Assembly (NCBI RefSeq): GCF_030643785.1
Contig: NZ_CP094378.1
Coordinates: 372,001-436,000 of the forward strand
Length of the DNA: 64,000 bases
Reading direction: 5' to 3'
Source: Coxiella-like endosymbiont
GTDB lineage: Bacteria; Pseudomonadota; Gammaproteobacteria; Coxiellales; Coxiellaceae
Under the pieces are notes generated by a model. That model saw nothing but the letters and a program-made list of their open reading frames with translations, had not been told where the DNA came from and ran no database searches. A program made the position numbers and the translations under genes. Numbering within the stretch: the stretch's first letter is position 1; each line of letters starts with the position of its first letter. Below are positions 32,922-42,729 of this stretch, piece by piece.

Positions 32922-35303
32922 ATGAAATTAAGTGAAATTTGGCTTCGTGAATGGGTAAATCCCTTAGTTAACACGGAGCACTTAGCAGAACAACTTACTT
33001 TATTTGGCTTAGAGGTCAACTCTGTCAATTTTATTGCTCACTCCTTTGAAAAGGTGGTGGTAGGAGAAGTGTTATCGACAGAAAAACATCCCGATGTGGA
33101 TCGACTGTCCTTTTGCCGAATCAATGTGGGGGAAAGCGAGGCCTTAGAAATTGTCTGTGGAGCAGCAAATGTTCGCGCTGGCTTGAAGGTCCCTGTTGCT
33201 CTAATTGGTGGTCGAGTGGGTGAGCTGAAAATTAAAAAAACCAAATTGCAAGGTATGGTTTCCCATGGAATGATATGCTCAGAACGTGAACTCGGCTTGT
33301 CGGAGGATCAAAACGGACTCATCATGGAGCTTCCTTCCGATGCTCCTGTCAGCAAAGATTTACACGATTATTTGCAATTAAAGGATTCTATTTTTGATAT
33401 TGGCCTAACTCCTAATCGAGGTGATTGTGCTAGCGTACGAGGAATTGCTAATGAAGTAGGCGCCATTAATCGGCTTTCTGTGAAAGCACCTAAAGTAGCT
33501 CGCGTAACACCCATCATCGATCCTGTTTTTCCTATTGGGATACAAGCCAAAGAAGCTTGTCCGCATTATGTAGGTCGGATTATTGGCGATATTGATAGTG
33601 ATGCCCAAACTCCGCTTTGGATGCGAGAACGATTACGCCGTAGTGGATTACGCTCCATCCATCCTGTTGTAGATGTCCTGAATTATGTGATGTTGGAATG
33701 GGGTCAACCTATGCATGCATTCGATTTCGATCAATTGTCTGGCGAGATTCATGTGCGCTATGCAAGTTCCGATGAAAAAATTACTTTGATCGATGGAAAC
33801 GAAGTTATTTTGAATAATCGCACTTTAGTTATTGCAGATGAAAACAAAGCACACGCTATTGCAGGCATTATGGGGGGCGCTAATTCGGCCGTTAATGAAA
33901 AAACAAAAAATATCTTTTTGGAAAGTGCTTATTTTACGCCAAGTAATATTGCGTTAACGGCACGACATTACGGTTTAAATACAGATTCTTCGTATCGATT
34001 TGAGCGAGGTGTGGATTTCGAACTGCAAAAACTTGCAATGGAGCGTGCAACGGAATTATTATTAACCATTACGGGTGGAAAACCAGGTCCCATTGAAGAT
34101 CAACGTATTGAAGAAACTTTTCCCTCCATTAAAAAAGTCGGTTTACGTCGTGAACTAATTAAGCACCTCTTAGGGGTAGAAATTGCTGATAAAGAGATTC
34201 ACCAGATCTTATGTTTTTTGGGGATGACCCTTCAGCCAGAAATAAATGGCTGGCAAGTAACCGTGCCGAGTTATCGTTTTGATATTACTCAAGAAGTGGA
34301 TTTAATTGAAGAAGTAGCGCGATTGTACAGCTATGAACGCATTCCTCAAACTATTATGAAACGTAAAATGGCTTTGTCACCCGTAGTGGAGACAGAAGTA
34401 AGCTTGGCTCGGATCCGGCGTTTAATGGTTGACCGTGGGTATAACGAGGCCGTGAATTATAGTTTTGTGGATGATAAATTGCAGAATAAGCTTAATCCCA
34501 ATTTGGAATCCCTTGCTCTTTCTAACCCAATTAGGAAGGATATGAACGTCATGCGCAATAGTTTATGGCCTGGGCTTGTTACTGCAGCGAAGTACAATCA
34601 ATCTCGTCAAATTGAGCGCGTGAGACTTTTTGAAATTGGCAGATGTTTTATCTATCGAAAAAGAAAATGGCAGCAAATAACTAAAATTGCTGGTTTGATT
34701 GTGGGGAATGCCAGTAACTTGCAATGGGGAGAAAAAGAACGGCCAGTCGATTTTTATGACATGAAAGGAGACCTCAGCGCCCTACTCTCCCTTACCCACG
34801 CTGAAAAGGATTTCGGTTTTATACGAGCAGAGCACCTTGCCTTGCACCCGGGACGATCCGCCGCTCTCTACTTTAAAGAAGCTTGTATCGGCTATTTGGG
34901 CGCCTTGCATCCTGTGCTGATGCGAGAGTTAGACTTTGGGAGCATTCCTTACCTGTTTGAGACAGAACTTGAAGCCCTTACAAAGACAAAGTTACCTCAC
35001 TATCAATCAGTCTCTAAATTTCCTACGGTTCGTCGTGATCTTGCCGTTGTAGTAGATCGAGACGTTGAAGCTTCGCAAATTGAAGAAGAAATTGCTCAAA
35101 ATTCTGGACATTTATTGATCATGAGCGAAATTTTTGATATATATGAAGGCACTGAACATATTGAATTTGGGAAAAAAAGTATCGCTTTGGGGTTGACCTT
35201 TCAAGACCCATCGCGCACTCTAGTAGATGAAGAGATCAAACAGGTCATTGAACGTGTAATCGCTGCTCTTGAGCGTAAGTTCAATGTCAAATTGAGGGCA
35301 TAG
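32922..35303 (+). CDS. pheT: Phenylalanyl-tRNA synthetase beta subunit
   Basis: This 793-residue protein has an N-terminal tRNA-binding (EMAP-like) domain around residues 40-150 (VVVGEVLSTEKHPDVDRLSF), a B3/B4 editing domain with RSGLRSIHPVVDVLNYVMLE, a B5 domain (LRRELIKHLLGVEI), a catalytic-like core and a C-terminal ferredoxin-fold anticodon domain (SKFPTVRRDLAVVVDRDV). Length is normal. It starts three bases after pheS and ends three bases before ihfA, in a tight operon. No damage is seen in 2.4 kb. Confidence -1.
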   Translation: MKLSEIWLREWVNPLVNTEHLAEQLTLFGLEVNSVNFIAHSFEKVVVGEVLSTEKHPDVDRLSFCRINVGESEALEIVCGAANVRAGLKVPVALIGGRVGELKIKKTKLQGMVSHGMICSERELGLSEDQNGLIMELPSDAPVSKDLHDYLQLKDSIFDIGLTPNRGDCASVRGIANEVGAINRLSVKAPKVARVTPIIDPVFPIGIQAKEACPHYVGRIIGDIDSDAQTPLWMRERLRRSGLRSIHPVVDVLNYVMLEWGQPMHAFDFDQLSGEIHVRYASSDEKITLIDGNEVILNNRTLVIADENKAHAIAGIMGGANSAVNEKTKNIFLESAYFTPSNIALTARHYGLNTDSSYRFERGVDFELQKLAMERATELLLTITGGKPGPIEDQRIEETFPSIKKVGLRRELIKHLLGVEIADKEIHQILCFLGMTLQPEINGWQVTVPSYRFDITQEVDLIEEVARLYSYERIPQTIMKRKMALSPVVETEVSLARIRRLMVDRGYNEAVNYSFVDDKLQNKLNPNLESLALSNPIRKDMNVMRNSLWPGLVTAAKYNQSRQIERVRLFEIGRCFIYRKRKWQQITKIAGLIVGNASNLQWGEKERPVDFYDMKGDLSALLSLTHAEKDFGFIRAEHLALHPGRSAALYFKEACIGYLGALHPVLMRELDFGSIPYLFETELEALTKTKLPHYQSVSKFPTVRRDLAVVVDRDVEASQIEEEIAQNSGHLLIMSEIFDIYEGTEHIEFGKKSIALGLTFQDPSRTLVDEEIKQVIERVIAALERKFNVKLRA

Positions 35304-35306
35304 CTG

Positions 35307-35615
35307 ATGGCACTCACAAAAGCTAACTTGGCAGAACATTTATTTAACGTGGTAGGCTTGAATAAGCGAGAGGCGAAAGAGTTAGTTGAATTATTTTTTG
35401 AGGATATCCGCCTTTCGTTAGAAAGGGGAGAGCCGGTGAAATTGTCAGGATTTGGTAATTTTAATCTGCGTGACAAAAAGCAACGTCCCGGACGCAATCC
35501 TAAAACCAGCGAAGCAATTCCTATTACGGAGCGGCGTGTTGTGACATTCCGTGCTGGCTACAAACTCAAATCCAGGGTGGAGAAAAATGTTAAATCAGAA
35601 GAAAGGAAATCCTAA
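35307..35615 (+). CDS. ihfA: Integration host factor alpha subunit
   Basis: This 102-residue HU/IHF-fold protein begins [20 protein letters not shown], with the DNA-arm motif [23 protein letters not shown]-alpha bends DNA in replication, recombination and transcription. The position directly after pheT is the classical one and separates it from hupA/hupB. Its 3' end overlaps the next gene by 29 bases. Confidence -1.
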   Translation: MALTKANLAEHLFNVVGLNKREAKELVELFFEDIRLSLERGEPVKLSGFGNFNLRDKKQRPGRNPKTSEAIPITERRVVTFRAGYKLKSRVEKNVKSEERKS

Positions 35616-35964
35616 ACCGGAAAGCGAATTACCCCCTATTCCCGAAAAGTTATATTTTACAATTGGTGAAGTTGGCAAACTCTGTGAGTTACGTACTCAT
35701 GTTTTGCGTTATTGGGAGAAAGAATTTTCTCCGCTGTCGCCCTTAAAACGACGAGGTAACCGTCGTTACTATCAATTGAAAGACGTTTTGCTGGTGCGAA
35801 AAATCCGCCGTTTACTTTATGAAGAAGGTTATACCATTGAAGGAGCTAAACAGAAGCTTTCTGAAGATGCTTCGCATGATAAAAGGGAATATAAAGCCTA
35901 TGAGACCATCCGTCGTGCTATTTCAGAACTGGAAAGGATTGCAGCTGGTTTGGAAATGGCTTGA
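35587..35964 (+). CDS. MerR-family transcriptional regulator encoded next to ihfA
   Basis: This 125-residue protein has a MerR helix-turn-helix ([20 protein letters not shown], then [20 protein letters not shown]) and a C-terminal helix ([20 protein letters not shown]). ATG 35587 avoids the longer in-frame opening at 35551, which lies inside ihfA. A MerR-like gene after ihfA is common in gammaproteobacteria; its target is unknown. It is the last intact gene of the translation island. A weak stem (ATTGGC/GCCAAT, about 35975-36001) follows without a T tract. Confidence -1.
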   Translation: MLNQKKGNPKPESELPPIPEKLYFTIGEVGKLCELRTHVLRYWEKEFSPLSPLKRRGNRRYYQLKDVLLVRKIRRLLYEEGYTIEGAKQKLSEDASHDKREYKAYETIRRAISELERIAAGLEMA

Positions 35965-36124
35965 GATATAAGATCTATTGGCGTCTCTTCATTTAGCCAA
36001 TGGCGCTAATCACTCCTAAATCCACTTCATCGCAGTGTCCTCTCGCCATACCCTAAAAACGCAACAAGCTTGATTTATCCTTGAAATTTGTGTTTAAATT
36101 TGTGTTTATATAATTATATAATGA

Positions 36125-36270
36125 AATTTTCAAGGAGTTTATTCAACAAATTACTGATTCTTTTAAAGTAAACTCGGCAGTCGCTATTTTAGGTCCTCGG
36201 CAATGTGGAAAGACGACGATAGAGAAGTTAAGACTTAATTATCCAAGGAAATCCAAGGAAACTCGCTAGT
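36125..36270 (+). pseudogene. Fragment of a DUF4143-type AAA ATPase
   Basis: A short readable piece gives KEFIQQITDSFKVNSAVAIL followed by GPRQCGKTTIEKL, a Walker A loop in the ILGPRQCGKTT form typical of AAA/DUF4143 proteins. It ends after a 10-bp tandem duplication (36241-36260). Only about 45 codons remain of a protein normally near 400 residues. Confidence -1.
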
Positions 36271-36337
36271 TGCTAAAAAGAATAAGAATAACCATCATCA
36301 ACGTTCCTTAATGTCATAACGTTCCCCCATAATCCCA

Positions 36338-36367
36338 TTGTAAATTGAATAAGTGGTCTTATATAAT
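36338..36367 (+). promoter_or_regulatory. Candidate sigma-70 promoter of tRNA-Pro
   Basis: TTGTAA (36338-36343), an 18-base gap and a perfect TATAAT (36362-36367) lie 13 bases before the mature 5' end of tRNA-Pro. Spacing and position are suitable. No experiment supports it here. Confidence -1.
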
Positions 36368-36380
36368 ACAAGACTTGATT

Positions 36381-36454
36381 CGGGGCGTAGCGCAGTCTGG
36401 TAGCGCGCTTGCATGGGGTGCAAGGGGTCGCAGGTTCAAATCCTGCCGTCCCGA
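36381..36454 (+). tRNA. tRNA-Pro(GGG), CCA not encoded
   Basis: A cloverleaf with acceptor CGGGGCG/CGTCCCG, D-arm GTAGCGCAGTCTGGTAGCGC, anticodon stem CTTGC/GCAAG with loop ATGGGGT (anticodon GGG), and T-arm GTCGCAGGTTCAAATCCTGC. The discriminator A at 36454 is followed by a T run, not CCA, so the end must be added by the CCA enzyme, unlike the tRNA-Val in this window. The T run may serve as terminator. An integrase relic lies about 350 bases downstream. Confidence -1.
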
Positions 36455-36799
36455 TTTTTAAATAACTCGAACCTTTCCCAATTGTGGAGCACTTTATCAC
36501 AAATATAATACTTCTAACCCGTAAACATAACCCGTAAACGGATAACTTTCAAAGCTTCGAAAGCCATAAGCGTGCCGCTGAATCAATTTCATTTTGCGAT
36601 AGAAGGCCTTCAGTGATGCCATTATTTTTCGATTAAAGCGCCCCTTTTTCGGGGTAGAGCTCGCTTGTATCTGGGATCCGTTTTAGTACGTTGAGTGATT
36701 AGAGTGGAATAAGCACATCGATTTCAGACATGATAATGTCATTATTTCTTTAACAGCGGATATTGATTGTTAAAATAGCCAATCTGTACATACGAAGTT

Positions 36800-37140
36800 C
36801 CATTGGATGTAGGAACATCAAAAGTTATTCGATTGTGGTACGAACAAACGAAGGCTGTACATAAAGGAAGGGTATATGGGTTTTTCCTGGAAAAAATCTA
36901 GGCGAGCATATCACCAATTTGAAGAAGTCTCTGGAATAATTTGAAAAAGAGCGCAGCCATCGAAGTTTTACCTGGTATGATCAACGACATGATTTCGCGT
37001 CGCAGCACGTGATGAAAAGTGATACTGATTTGTATACGGTGATAGAATTTTTGGGGGCATCTGAAAACAGTATGCCCATCTGGCGGTGAAACATAAGATA
37101 TTGGTTGACCAGCAGTTAGCTAAGCGGTGTAGCGGAATGC
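36800..37140 (+). pseudogene. Tyrosine recombinase (phage-type integrase), C-terminal remnant
   Basis: Codons from about 36955 read SHRSFTWYDQRHDFASQHVM and DTDLYTVIEFLG, the Arg-His box of tyrosine recombinases. After a frameshift YAHLAVKHKILVDQQLA follows, which carries the nucleophile Tyr region. Upstream pieces (TSKVIRLWYEQ, SLEEFEKER-like) are out of frame. Only the C-terminal catalytic part is left. Its position downstream of tRNA-Pro suggests a former island or prophage integrated at that tRNA; no matching att repeat was found by eye. Confidence -1.
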
Positions 37141-38549
37141 TTAAAGAAAAAAGATTGACTCGCGGGGTTCATCGATTTCATGCTCTATTCTTATTAGAGT
37201 AAGATGATGTCACGCCAACTAGCCACGACAAATAGGTATCGGGCCTATCAGGGAATTTCAGTGTTAAAGCCCAAAGCTTTTTTGGATCGATTTGGAGGTA
37301 AATAATTAAATGCAAGTTGCTATCTCATTTTGCTATCATTGGTTATCAGTTAGTCTTACTGATAACTAATCCTACTTTAGCTAAACGAAGAAAAAAGTAC
37401 TGTGTCAAGCATTGGTTCAGCATATAAGGCCATTCTTTAATCCCCACGATACCAGCTACAAAAAACCTATGGCAAACCCTTCGAACAAGTATGTGCAAGA
37501 GCTGATATTGACCATCGTCATGGTCTTCACCACCACTCTGCACAAAGATGCACTATAAAGAATTAACGGGCTGGGATTGTCCTGCCAAAGGTGCCTGATA
37601 AAATAAGACATGAATGCTCAACAACGAGTGATTGATTGTGTCGCTTGCTTACAGCTAAGCTTGGATTTATGTCATTCCCGTATTAACATCGTACGAATTT
37701 ATGTAAGATAAGTTTTTTAATATTTTATTTACAAAGAAATCGATAAGGCAAGAGATATCATGGTGTTGGCTCAAATTAACAATTGGGTCCATTAATTAGC
37801 GATGGGCTAGCGTCGTGATTACAAACGAAAAGGAAATCCAACACCAAACCATTGAGCACAGGTTTCGATTTAAAAATCCTTAGTTTATGATAGACTCAAT
37901 TTTTTTAAAATCAAACAAACGAATTGAAATATTTTTGTATATAATTATTTCCAATATCAACTTTTATCAACTTTGCTGAAACATTAGAAAGAAAATGAAA
38001 CCTTCCGAATCTTTAAGGAAAGAGATTTAAAATTTAGTATGAGTTGGGTATTTCAGTTAGTTAGGTATTTCAGTTATTTATATAGGTATAATAATACAAA
38101 AATGTCTACGACTAAAATTTCATTTCCTTATTTAGAAAACAGCAAAACATCATCCAGTTCCTGCTCCCGAATAGGCTTTGTATGTGAAAGCTGTATAATT
38201 GACTTGATTTATTTTTCTAATCATTTCGTAAAGCCCTCGTTTAATGTTTCCACAATGTGGTTAAAATATTGGCAGAGCCTCAGGCCTATGTTAAGTTGAT
38301 CAAATACAAGACTCAGTCACAAAATCCAGTTTAAATTGCCTTGTTCAACCAAACAGGGCTGTATTTTCCTATTTTCATCACCTTTCCCATTCTTCCATTC
38401 AAATTATTTTCATTAGCAGCCTATTATAGGGTACCAATGAATTGTCTTACAGCCCTAGATAGGTAAATTTTATGTAAGGCAAATAAGCGCGCTTTTTAAA
38501 TCATTCGATTGACGAAGTCATTTAATTTTTAACATAAATAGGTTGGTTA
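37141..38549. other. About 1.4 kb without a recognisable gene
   Basis: Stop-dense AT-rich DNA. A small hairpin (GTTATCAG/CTGATAAC, about 37337-37362) is present without a T tract. On the minus strand around 38100-38270 short peptides such as FNHIVETLNEGF and QLSHTKPIREQELDDVLLF suggest a former gene, unnamed. The open frames here (37346-37543 minus, 38039-38299 plus) have no ribosome site or domain. Confidence -1.
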
Positions 38550-38960
38550 ATGAGGTATTTTTATGAAAACTTTAAAAAAGTAGGACTATACTTAACGTTG
38601 CTCAGTGTTTTAGGAAGCGCAGTTGCAATCCCACCTTCACCTCCAAAAGTAACTTATGACTATTATGTTTATAATGGAATTTCGGCAAAAGTTCTGTTTG
38701 CGGCTAATTTTCATGGTCCGTTTAGTTATTCGGGTAATGGTAGCAGGCAAGTAAACGACCCATGTGTATCGAGAGGGTTACAGAACGAGCACCTTAACAC
38801 TGAATGATTCAACTAAACTATCTGGTGAATGTGTGGTCACCAATAGTGGTGGCACTTACAATCATTTAAAGCACTAAGCCAATGGGACTCAAGGGTTTGC
38901 CTGTGCGTTCCTAGCAGGACCAATGGTTTTTTTAATGCCAACGGCGAGTCTATAAAGGAA
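38550..38960 (+). pseudogene. Small exported protein of unknown function, frameshifted
   Basis: ATG 38563 has GAGG at seven bases, but its frame meets TAG after six codons at an A6 run (38574-38579). Seven A would continue into VGLYLTLLSVLGSAVA, a clear signal peptide, then IPPSPPKVTYDYYVYNGISA and FSYSGNGSRQVNDPCVS. A second shift near 38775 leads to TLTLNDSTKLSGECVVTNSG, a stop, then QGFACAFLAGPMVFLMPTAS. The in-frame ATG 38550 lets the first part be read with a substitute N-terminus. The former protein would be about 130 residues, secreted, with two or three cysteines. The family is unknown to me. A strong hairpin follows. Confidence -1.
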
Positions 38961-38968
38961 ATCTAATC

Positions 38969-38996
38969 TTGGGTAACCCTTTCTAGGGTTACCCAA
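38969..38996 (+). terminator. Hairpin after the exported-protein pseudogene
   Basis: TTGGGTAACCC (38969-38979), loop TTTCTA, GGGTTACCCAA (38986-38996): a perfect 11-bp stem with a 6-nt loop. A T tract is lacking, so intrinsic termination is uncertain; it may act in both directions or only stabilise the mRNA end. Its survival next to a dead gene suggests recent loss of that gene. Confidence -1.
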
Positions 38997-40109
38997 CTAT
39001 CCAGCGATTAATGATAATGAGAGAAATAAGACAACTTTATTCGACTAACAATTAACAGCTACATATTTTCTAAAAAAACTCTGTCGTTAATTATTTATTT
39101 TTGTTGAAGTATTCACAGAAATTGTGAATAAGCGGAGTGTTGATTGGCTGCTTACAGACGAAGCCATGGAACTTATTGCTACTTCAACTTTAATGTCCGT
39201 CCTTCAAGATTTTTTATTTCAGAGATGGATATAACAGAAGCTGTCCAGCGAAAGAAACAACTGCTTAAATTTTTTACGGTATAACTTACTGTATATTTCA
39301 TGTCCTTCTTTAGTTACCTCGGTAAGGGAGCTTGTATTTGTTAGTTTTTGGAATTCTTCTTCGCATGTAGGTATTATAAATTTGTGATAGGATTTGCTTT
39401 TAATAAATTTAGTCGTAGCGCTTTTTAATCGGTTAAAGAAATTTGTCTTTTTCAAAATATTTAAACTTATTTAGTCATCAGTTTTTATTATTAATCATCT
39501 CTTTTTTGTTTATTGATTAATTATCTTTAAAATTATCGGAAAGTATTCTAGAGCCCTTTTACTAGTAACCGAAAATAGGAAAAAAGATAATTAGTGATTA
39601 TAGTGTTGTCTACAATATTGATGGGTGGGTTGGTACAAGAATTAAAATTTTTGTTTTTGAAGGAAAGAAAAACGATCTCGATTTTATCAGCATCGTTCCT
39701 CTTCCATTTTCTAATAATGATTGTCAAAGATAATAATATCACCGTCTTTTGGAGAATTTAAATTAGCGGCCAGAGTTTTACAGGAAGGATGAACGATGTG
39801 TGCTTCTTTATCATAATTGTTCTTATAAGCCTTATATTGGTAAGTTTATATTGTTTATTTTGGTCTTGGAGAGTGACTAAACCGAAGTGCATTTTATCTC
39901 TCTTTGTTCCATAGATTATTTTCAGTGATTTTTCAGTCAGTCATTTTTCAGGCGGAAACTGAATTAACATAACTACCTTGCCCTAAAAATTTTATATATT
40001 CGGCCGTTACTTTTTGGATTAAGGCACTCTTTAAAGACAATTTTTTAATCTTGTCCACTTCTGTCATTATTTCGCTGAGTTTTTTTAATTGTTTTTCAAT
40101 TGATAACTC
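38997..40109. other. About 1.1 kb with two unproven open frames
   Basis: On minus, 39219-39455 encodes 78 residues (MKKTNFFNRLKSATTKFIKS...) with no recognised domain; it could be a real small gene but lacks a clear ribosome site. On plus, near 39595-39740, codons read DYSVVYNIDGWVGTRIKIFV and FEGKKNDLDFISIVPLPF, which looks like a broken former gene. The rest is stop-dense. Confidence -1.
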
Positions 40110-40545
40110 ACCTTTGTCCATAATAATGCTTTTCCTGCAATTTTAGGATTAAGGGGGTAGGGGTCGAACGTGAAAACAATTTGGATTTATCGTTTCAAAA
40201 TAAGTTTCCCCGCCAGAATAATATTGCCAAGGATCGTTGAACCCAAACGTTAGTGGATATCCATTGTCGTTGGTGAAATTAGTAGAAGCAGTTAAGTCTG
40301 CACACTGCCACTAAATAAGATAGTAATCTTTGTTTTTTGATAGGGAGATGAGCGACCAGGATTGACTATCACTTTCTGGATAGTACTCGGTGGTTCGTTA
40401 GGGGCAGATATCCCGGTAACTTATTTTTTTATCAGTGTCATTCTCCACAATGACTACTAGTTTTTTAGTTTTTGTAATGGATTCCCTAAACCCAATACTG
40501 GAACTAGCAATATCAAGAAAATAGTTAGTCGAATCATCTCTTTAG
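40110..40545 (-). pseudogene. Remnant of an exported protein, unknown family
   Basis: From about 40540 the minus strand reads MIRLTIFLILLVPVLGLGN, a signal peptide, followed by PLQKLKN and stops, then ISAPNEPPSTIQKVIVNPGR and SSPYQKTKITI in another frame. The former protein seems secreted and proline-rich. I cannot name it. Confidence -1.
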
Positions 40546-40689
40546 CTGCTTATACTAACCTAGACTTGAATTCCATAGCAGAAAAACGGAGTAGGAACGA
40601 ATATTTTATCATTTTGATTAAAAAATACATATAATAAGGGTAATACTTAAAGCGCCATAATCAGTGATGGAACGGAAGAGGGGAGTATC

Positions 40690-41130
40690 CAAACTCCTGA
40701 GTCATTATATAAGCCTTGAATTCCATTTTTGCGAAGCGGACGCTATTTATTGCAGGGGACAAATTTTTTTAACTTTCCAGTTTCTAGATGGCACGGCATT
40801 ATTATCCAAAAATTTAATGCGTATGTCAAGATTTTTGACGTCGGCTTGGGATAAGCTATGAACTAACGATTTTTGCAAATCCTCCGTATTAATATTTTTA
40901 GTGGCAACTACACGAATAATAGCGCCATTTTAAGCTTTCTCAACTTGATATTCAATGATTAGGATCCTGTTCTAAGACATGTCGAAACGTCATAGGATAA
41001 ACTTGATATTATGTACATAACGGAACCAATCATCGGCACGGCCCTCCCCTCAATAGTCCTGGATAACATTAATTGAAACGGTATCATCAATGATATAACG
41101 AATCAAGGCCCCTCGGTTACGAGAATAGTT
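40690..41130 (-). pseudogene. C-terminal remnant of a PaaK-like adenylate-forming ligase
   Basis: The minus strand reads YGNYSRNRGALIRYIIDDTV, GEGRADDWFRYVHN, then IEYQVEKA, GAIIRVVATKNINTEDLQKS and IRIKFLDNNAVPSRNWKVKK. The RADDWFR block and a small C-terminal domain with EYQV fit the phenylacetate-CoA ligase / F390-synthetase-like family. Stops and frame changes separate the pieces and the N-terminal half is not found. Family assignment is moderate. Confidence -1.
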
Positions 41131-41639
41131 TCCATAACGAAGCAAGGAAAAGAAGCTGAAAATATGATTGCCGATTTAAAAAATAAAGTATCACTCAATT
41201 TGACGATACAATTAAAATTAAATAATGTACATCTTATGAAATATATCGCCGACTGATTGGTAATCATCCAATTGAATGATTATATGGTTGAGTAAGAATT
41301 ATCAAAGAAATACCTATAGAAATACTAAAAAATTATTGTAAATTCGAAATTCCTATTTGCATTTACTCTCAAAAATATCGATTTTTTTTTGGCCTAAAAT
41401 CAGGAAGTTCATTAATTTAGTCACCAAAAAATTGGGTACCCGAATATAAGATAATTAAAATATTCATTTTTTGTCCATACACTTCCCACAGCGTTATAAA
41501 ATTAATGGCAGAATTATACCTTTCCATGTCAGAAATCGATGGAATTTTTAAAGTATTATTTAATTTTTTAAAATTAAAACGGGTTAGTCAATGCATAGAA
41601 TTTTTTTTTAAAATTTCTAGATTTCTGGTTTAACAGATA

Positions 41640-42720
41640 ATAAATAAGCGATTTTATAACTGTGATAGCAATTGCCCTTAAATTAGTATTAATATACTGA
41701 AAAAGTAAGAGTAATAATATCGTACCAGTCCTATATTTAAAAAAATTAATTCCATGAGGCCTCTTGAATTCATTAAATGGCCAATAGCGAATACATTTCT
41801 CCAATTTTCACTATGTATTTTTGTAAATAGAGTGCAGCTCGTTTCTTTTCCAAAAATTGTTAAGAAGATGATAATAAGAGTGACCAATCCGATTTCCAAC
41901 GAGATTAATGGAGCTATTTGAGTGTTAAATCCAGAAAAAAGATAAGCAATAAAAATGAATTAGTGAGATATTCAATTTTCACTCCTATCTGATAAGAAGA
42001 TTCTCCACGAAGGACAGCGGATCTAGTGATAAATGTTCCGAAAATAGCATAAATTTTAATATAATCCTAAAAAATTACTTAAAATCAAAATACTTAGAAC
42101 AATAGCTAAAATATAAATAGTAAAATCTTTTCCTTGCTTTATCGGACGAGCTAATTTTGATAATAATCTTTTGTCAATAGAAAATTATAAAAATGACATA
42201 AATAATTGCGCCGATAATAGAAATAATAGCTATAATCGCGATTTAATCATTGTTTCTGACAATAGCTAGAGTAACGACAAACAAACACAAAGCGATTGCA
42301 TCAATTTCTGATCCAGAAGTAATAGTTAATGTTCCCAATTTTGTTTGGGCTATGTTGATTTTATAAAGAATTCTGGCTAACATGGGAAAAGTAGTAATGG
42401 AAAATTCGGTACCTAAATATAAAATAACGAAAAGTAGGAGAATTTAATTTTGAAAAAGATAATTGAGGTGATGAATAAAGAGAGTGTAACCAGTGCTTAA
42501 AATAAAGTGAAACAATGAACCCTAAAAAGAGGGCGCTAGATTTACTTAGATTTTTTTAATAGCGCTTATATTTATTAATTCTAGACCAATAAAAAACATG
42601 TAAAGAATTACCCCAACTTGATTAAAGGAAAATAAAAATTTTCTAAATTTTTCTATTATCGCTGAAAAATTTCTTAATTTGATTTCCTGAACTATTTAAT
42701 TCGCTATGGAAAACTGGGTT
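41640..42720 (-). pseudogene. Cation:proton antiporter (CPA2/KefB-like), decayed
   Basis: The best piece (41678-41899) reads EIGLVTLIIIFLTIFGKETS and WRNVFAIGHLMNSRGLMELI, the conserved NTRGLMEL region of CPA2 antiporters with one residue altered. Upstream on the minus strand come YLFSGFNTQIAPL, IYILAIVLSILILSNFLGLY and, near 42590, QVGVILYMFFIGLEL, all in family order. Many stops occur. The area 41131-41640 holds no gene I can name. Confidence -1.
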
Positions 42721-42729
42721 GTAGTGAAA

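Noticed and set aside
36273-36500. Minus-strand open frame of 75 codons across tRNA-Pro
   Set aside because: It is the antisense of the tRNA (peptide like [20 protein letters not shown]), a well-known spurious annotation.
37337-37362. Hairpin GTTATCAG/CTGATAAC as terminator
   Set aside because: Short AT-rich stem, 9-nt loop, no T tract and no gene ending before it.
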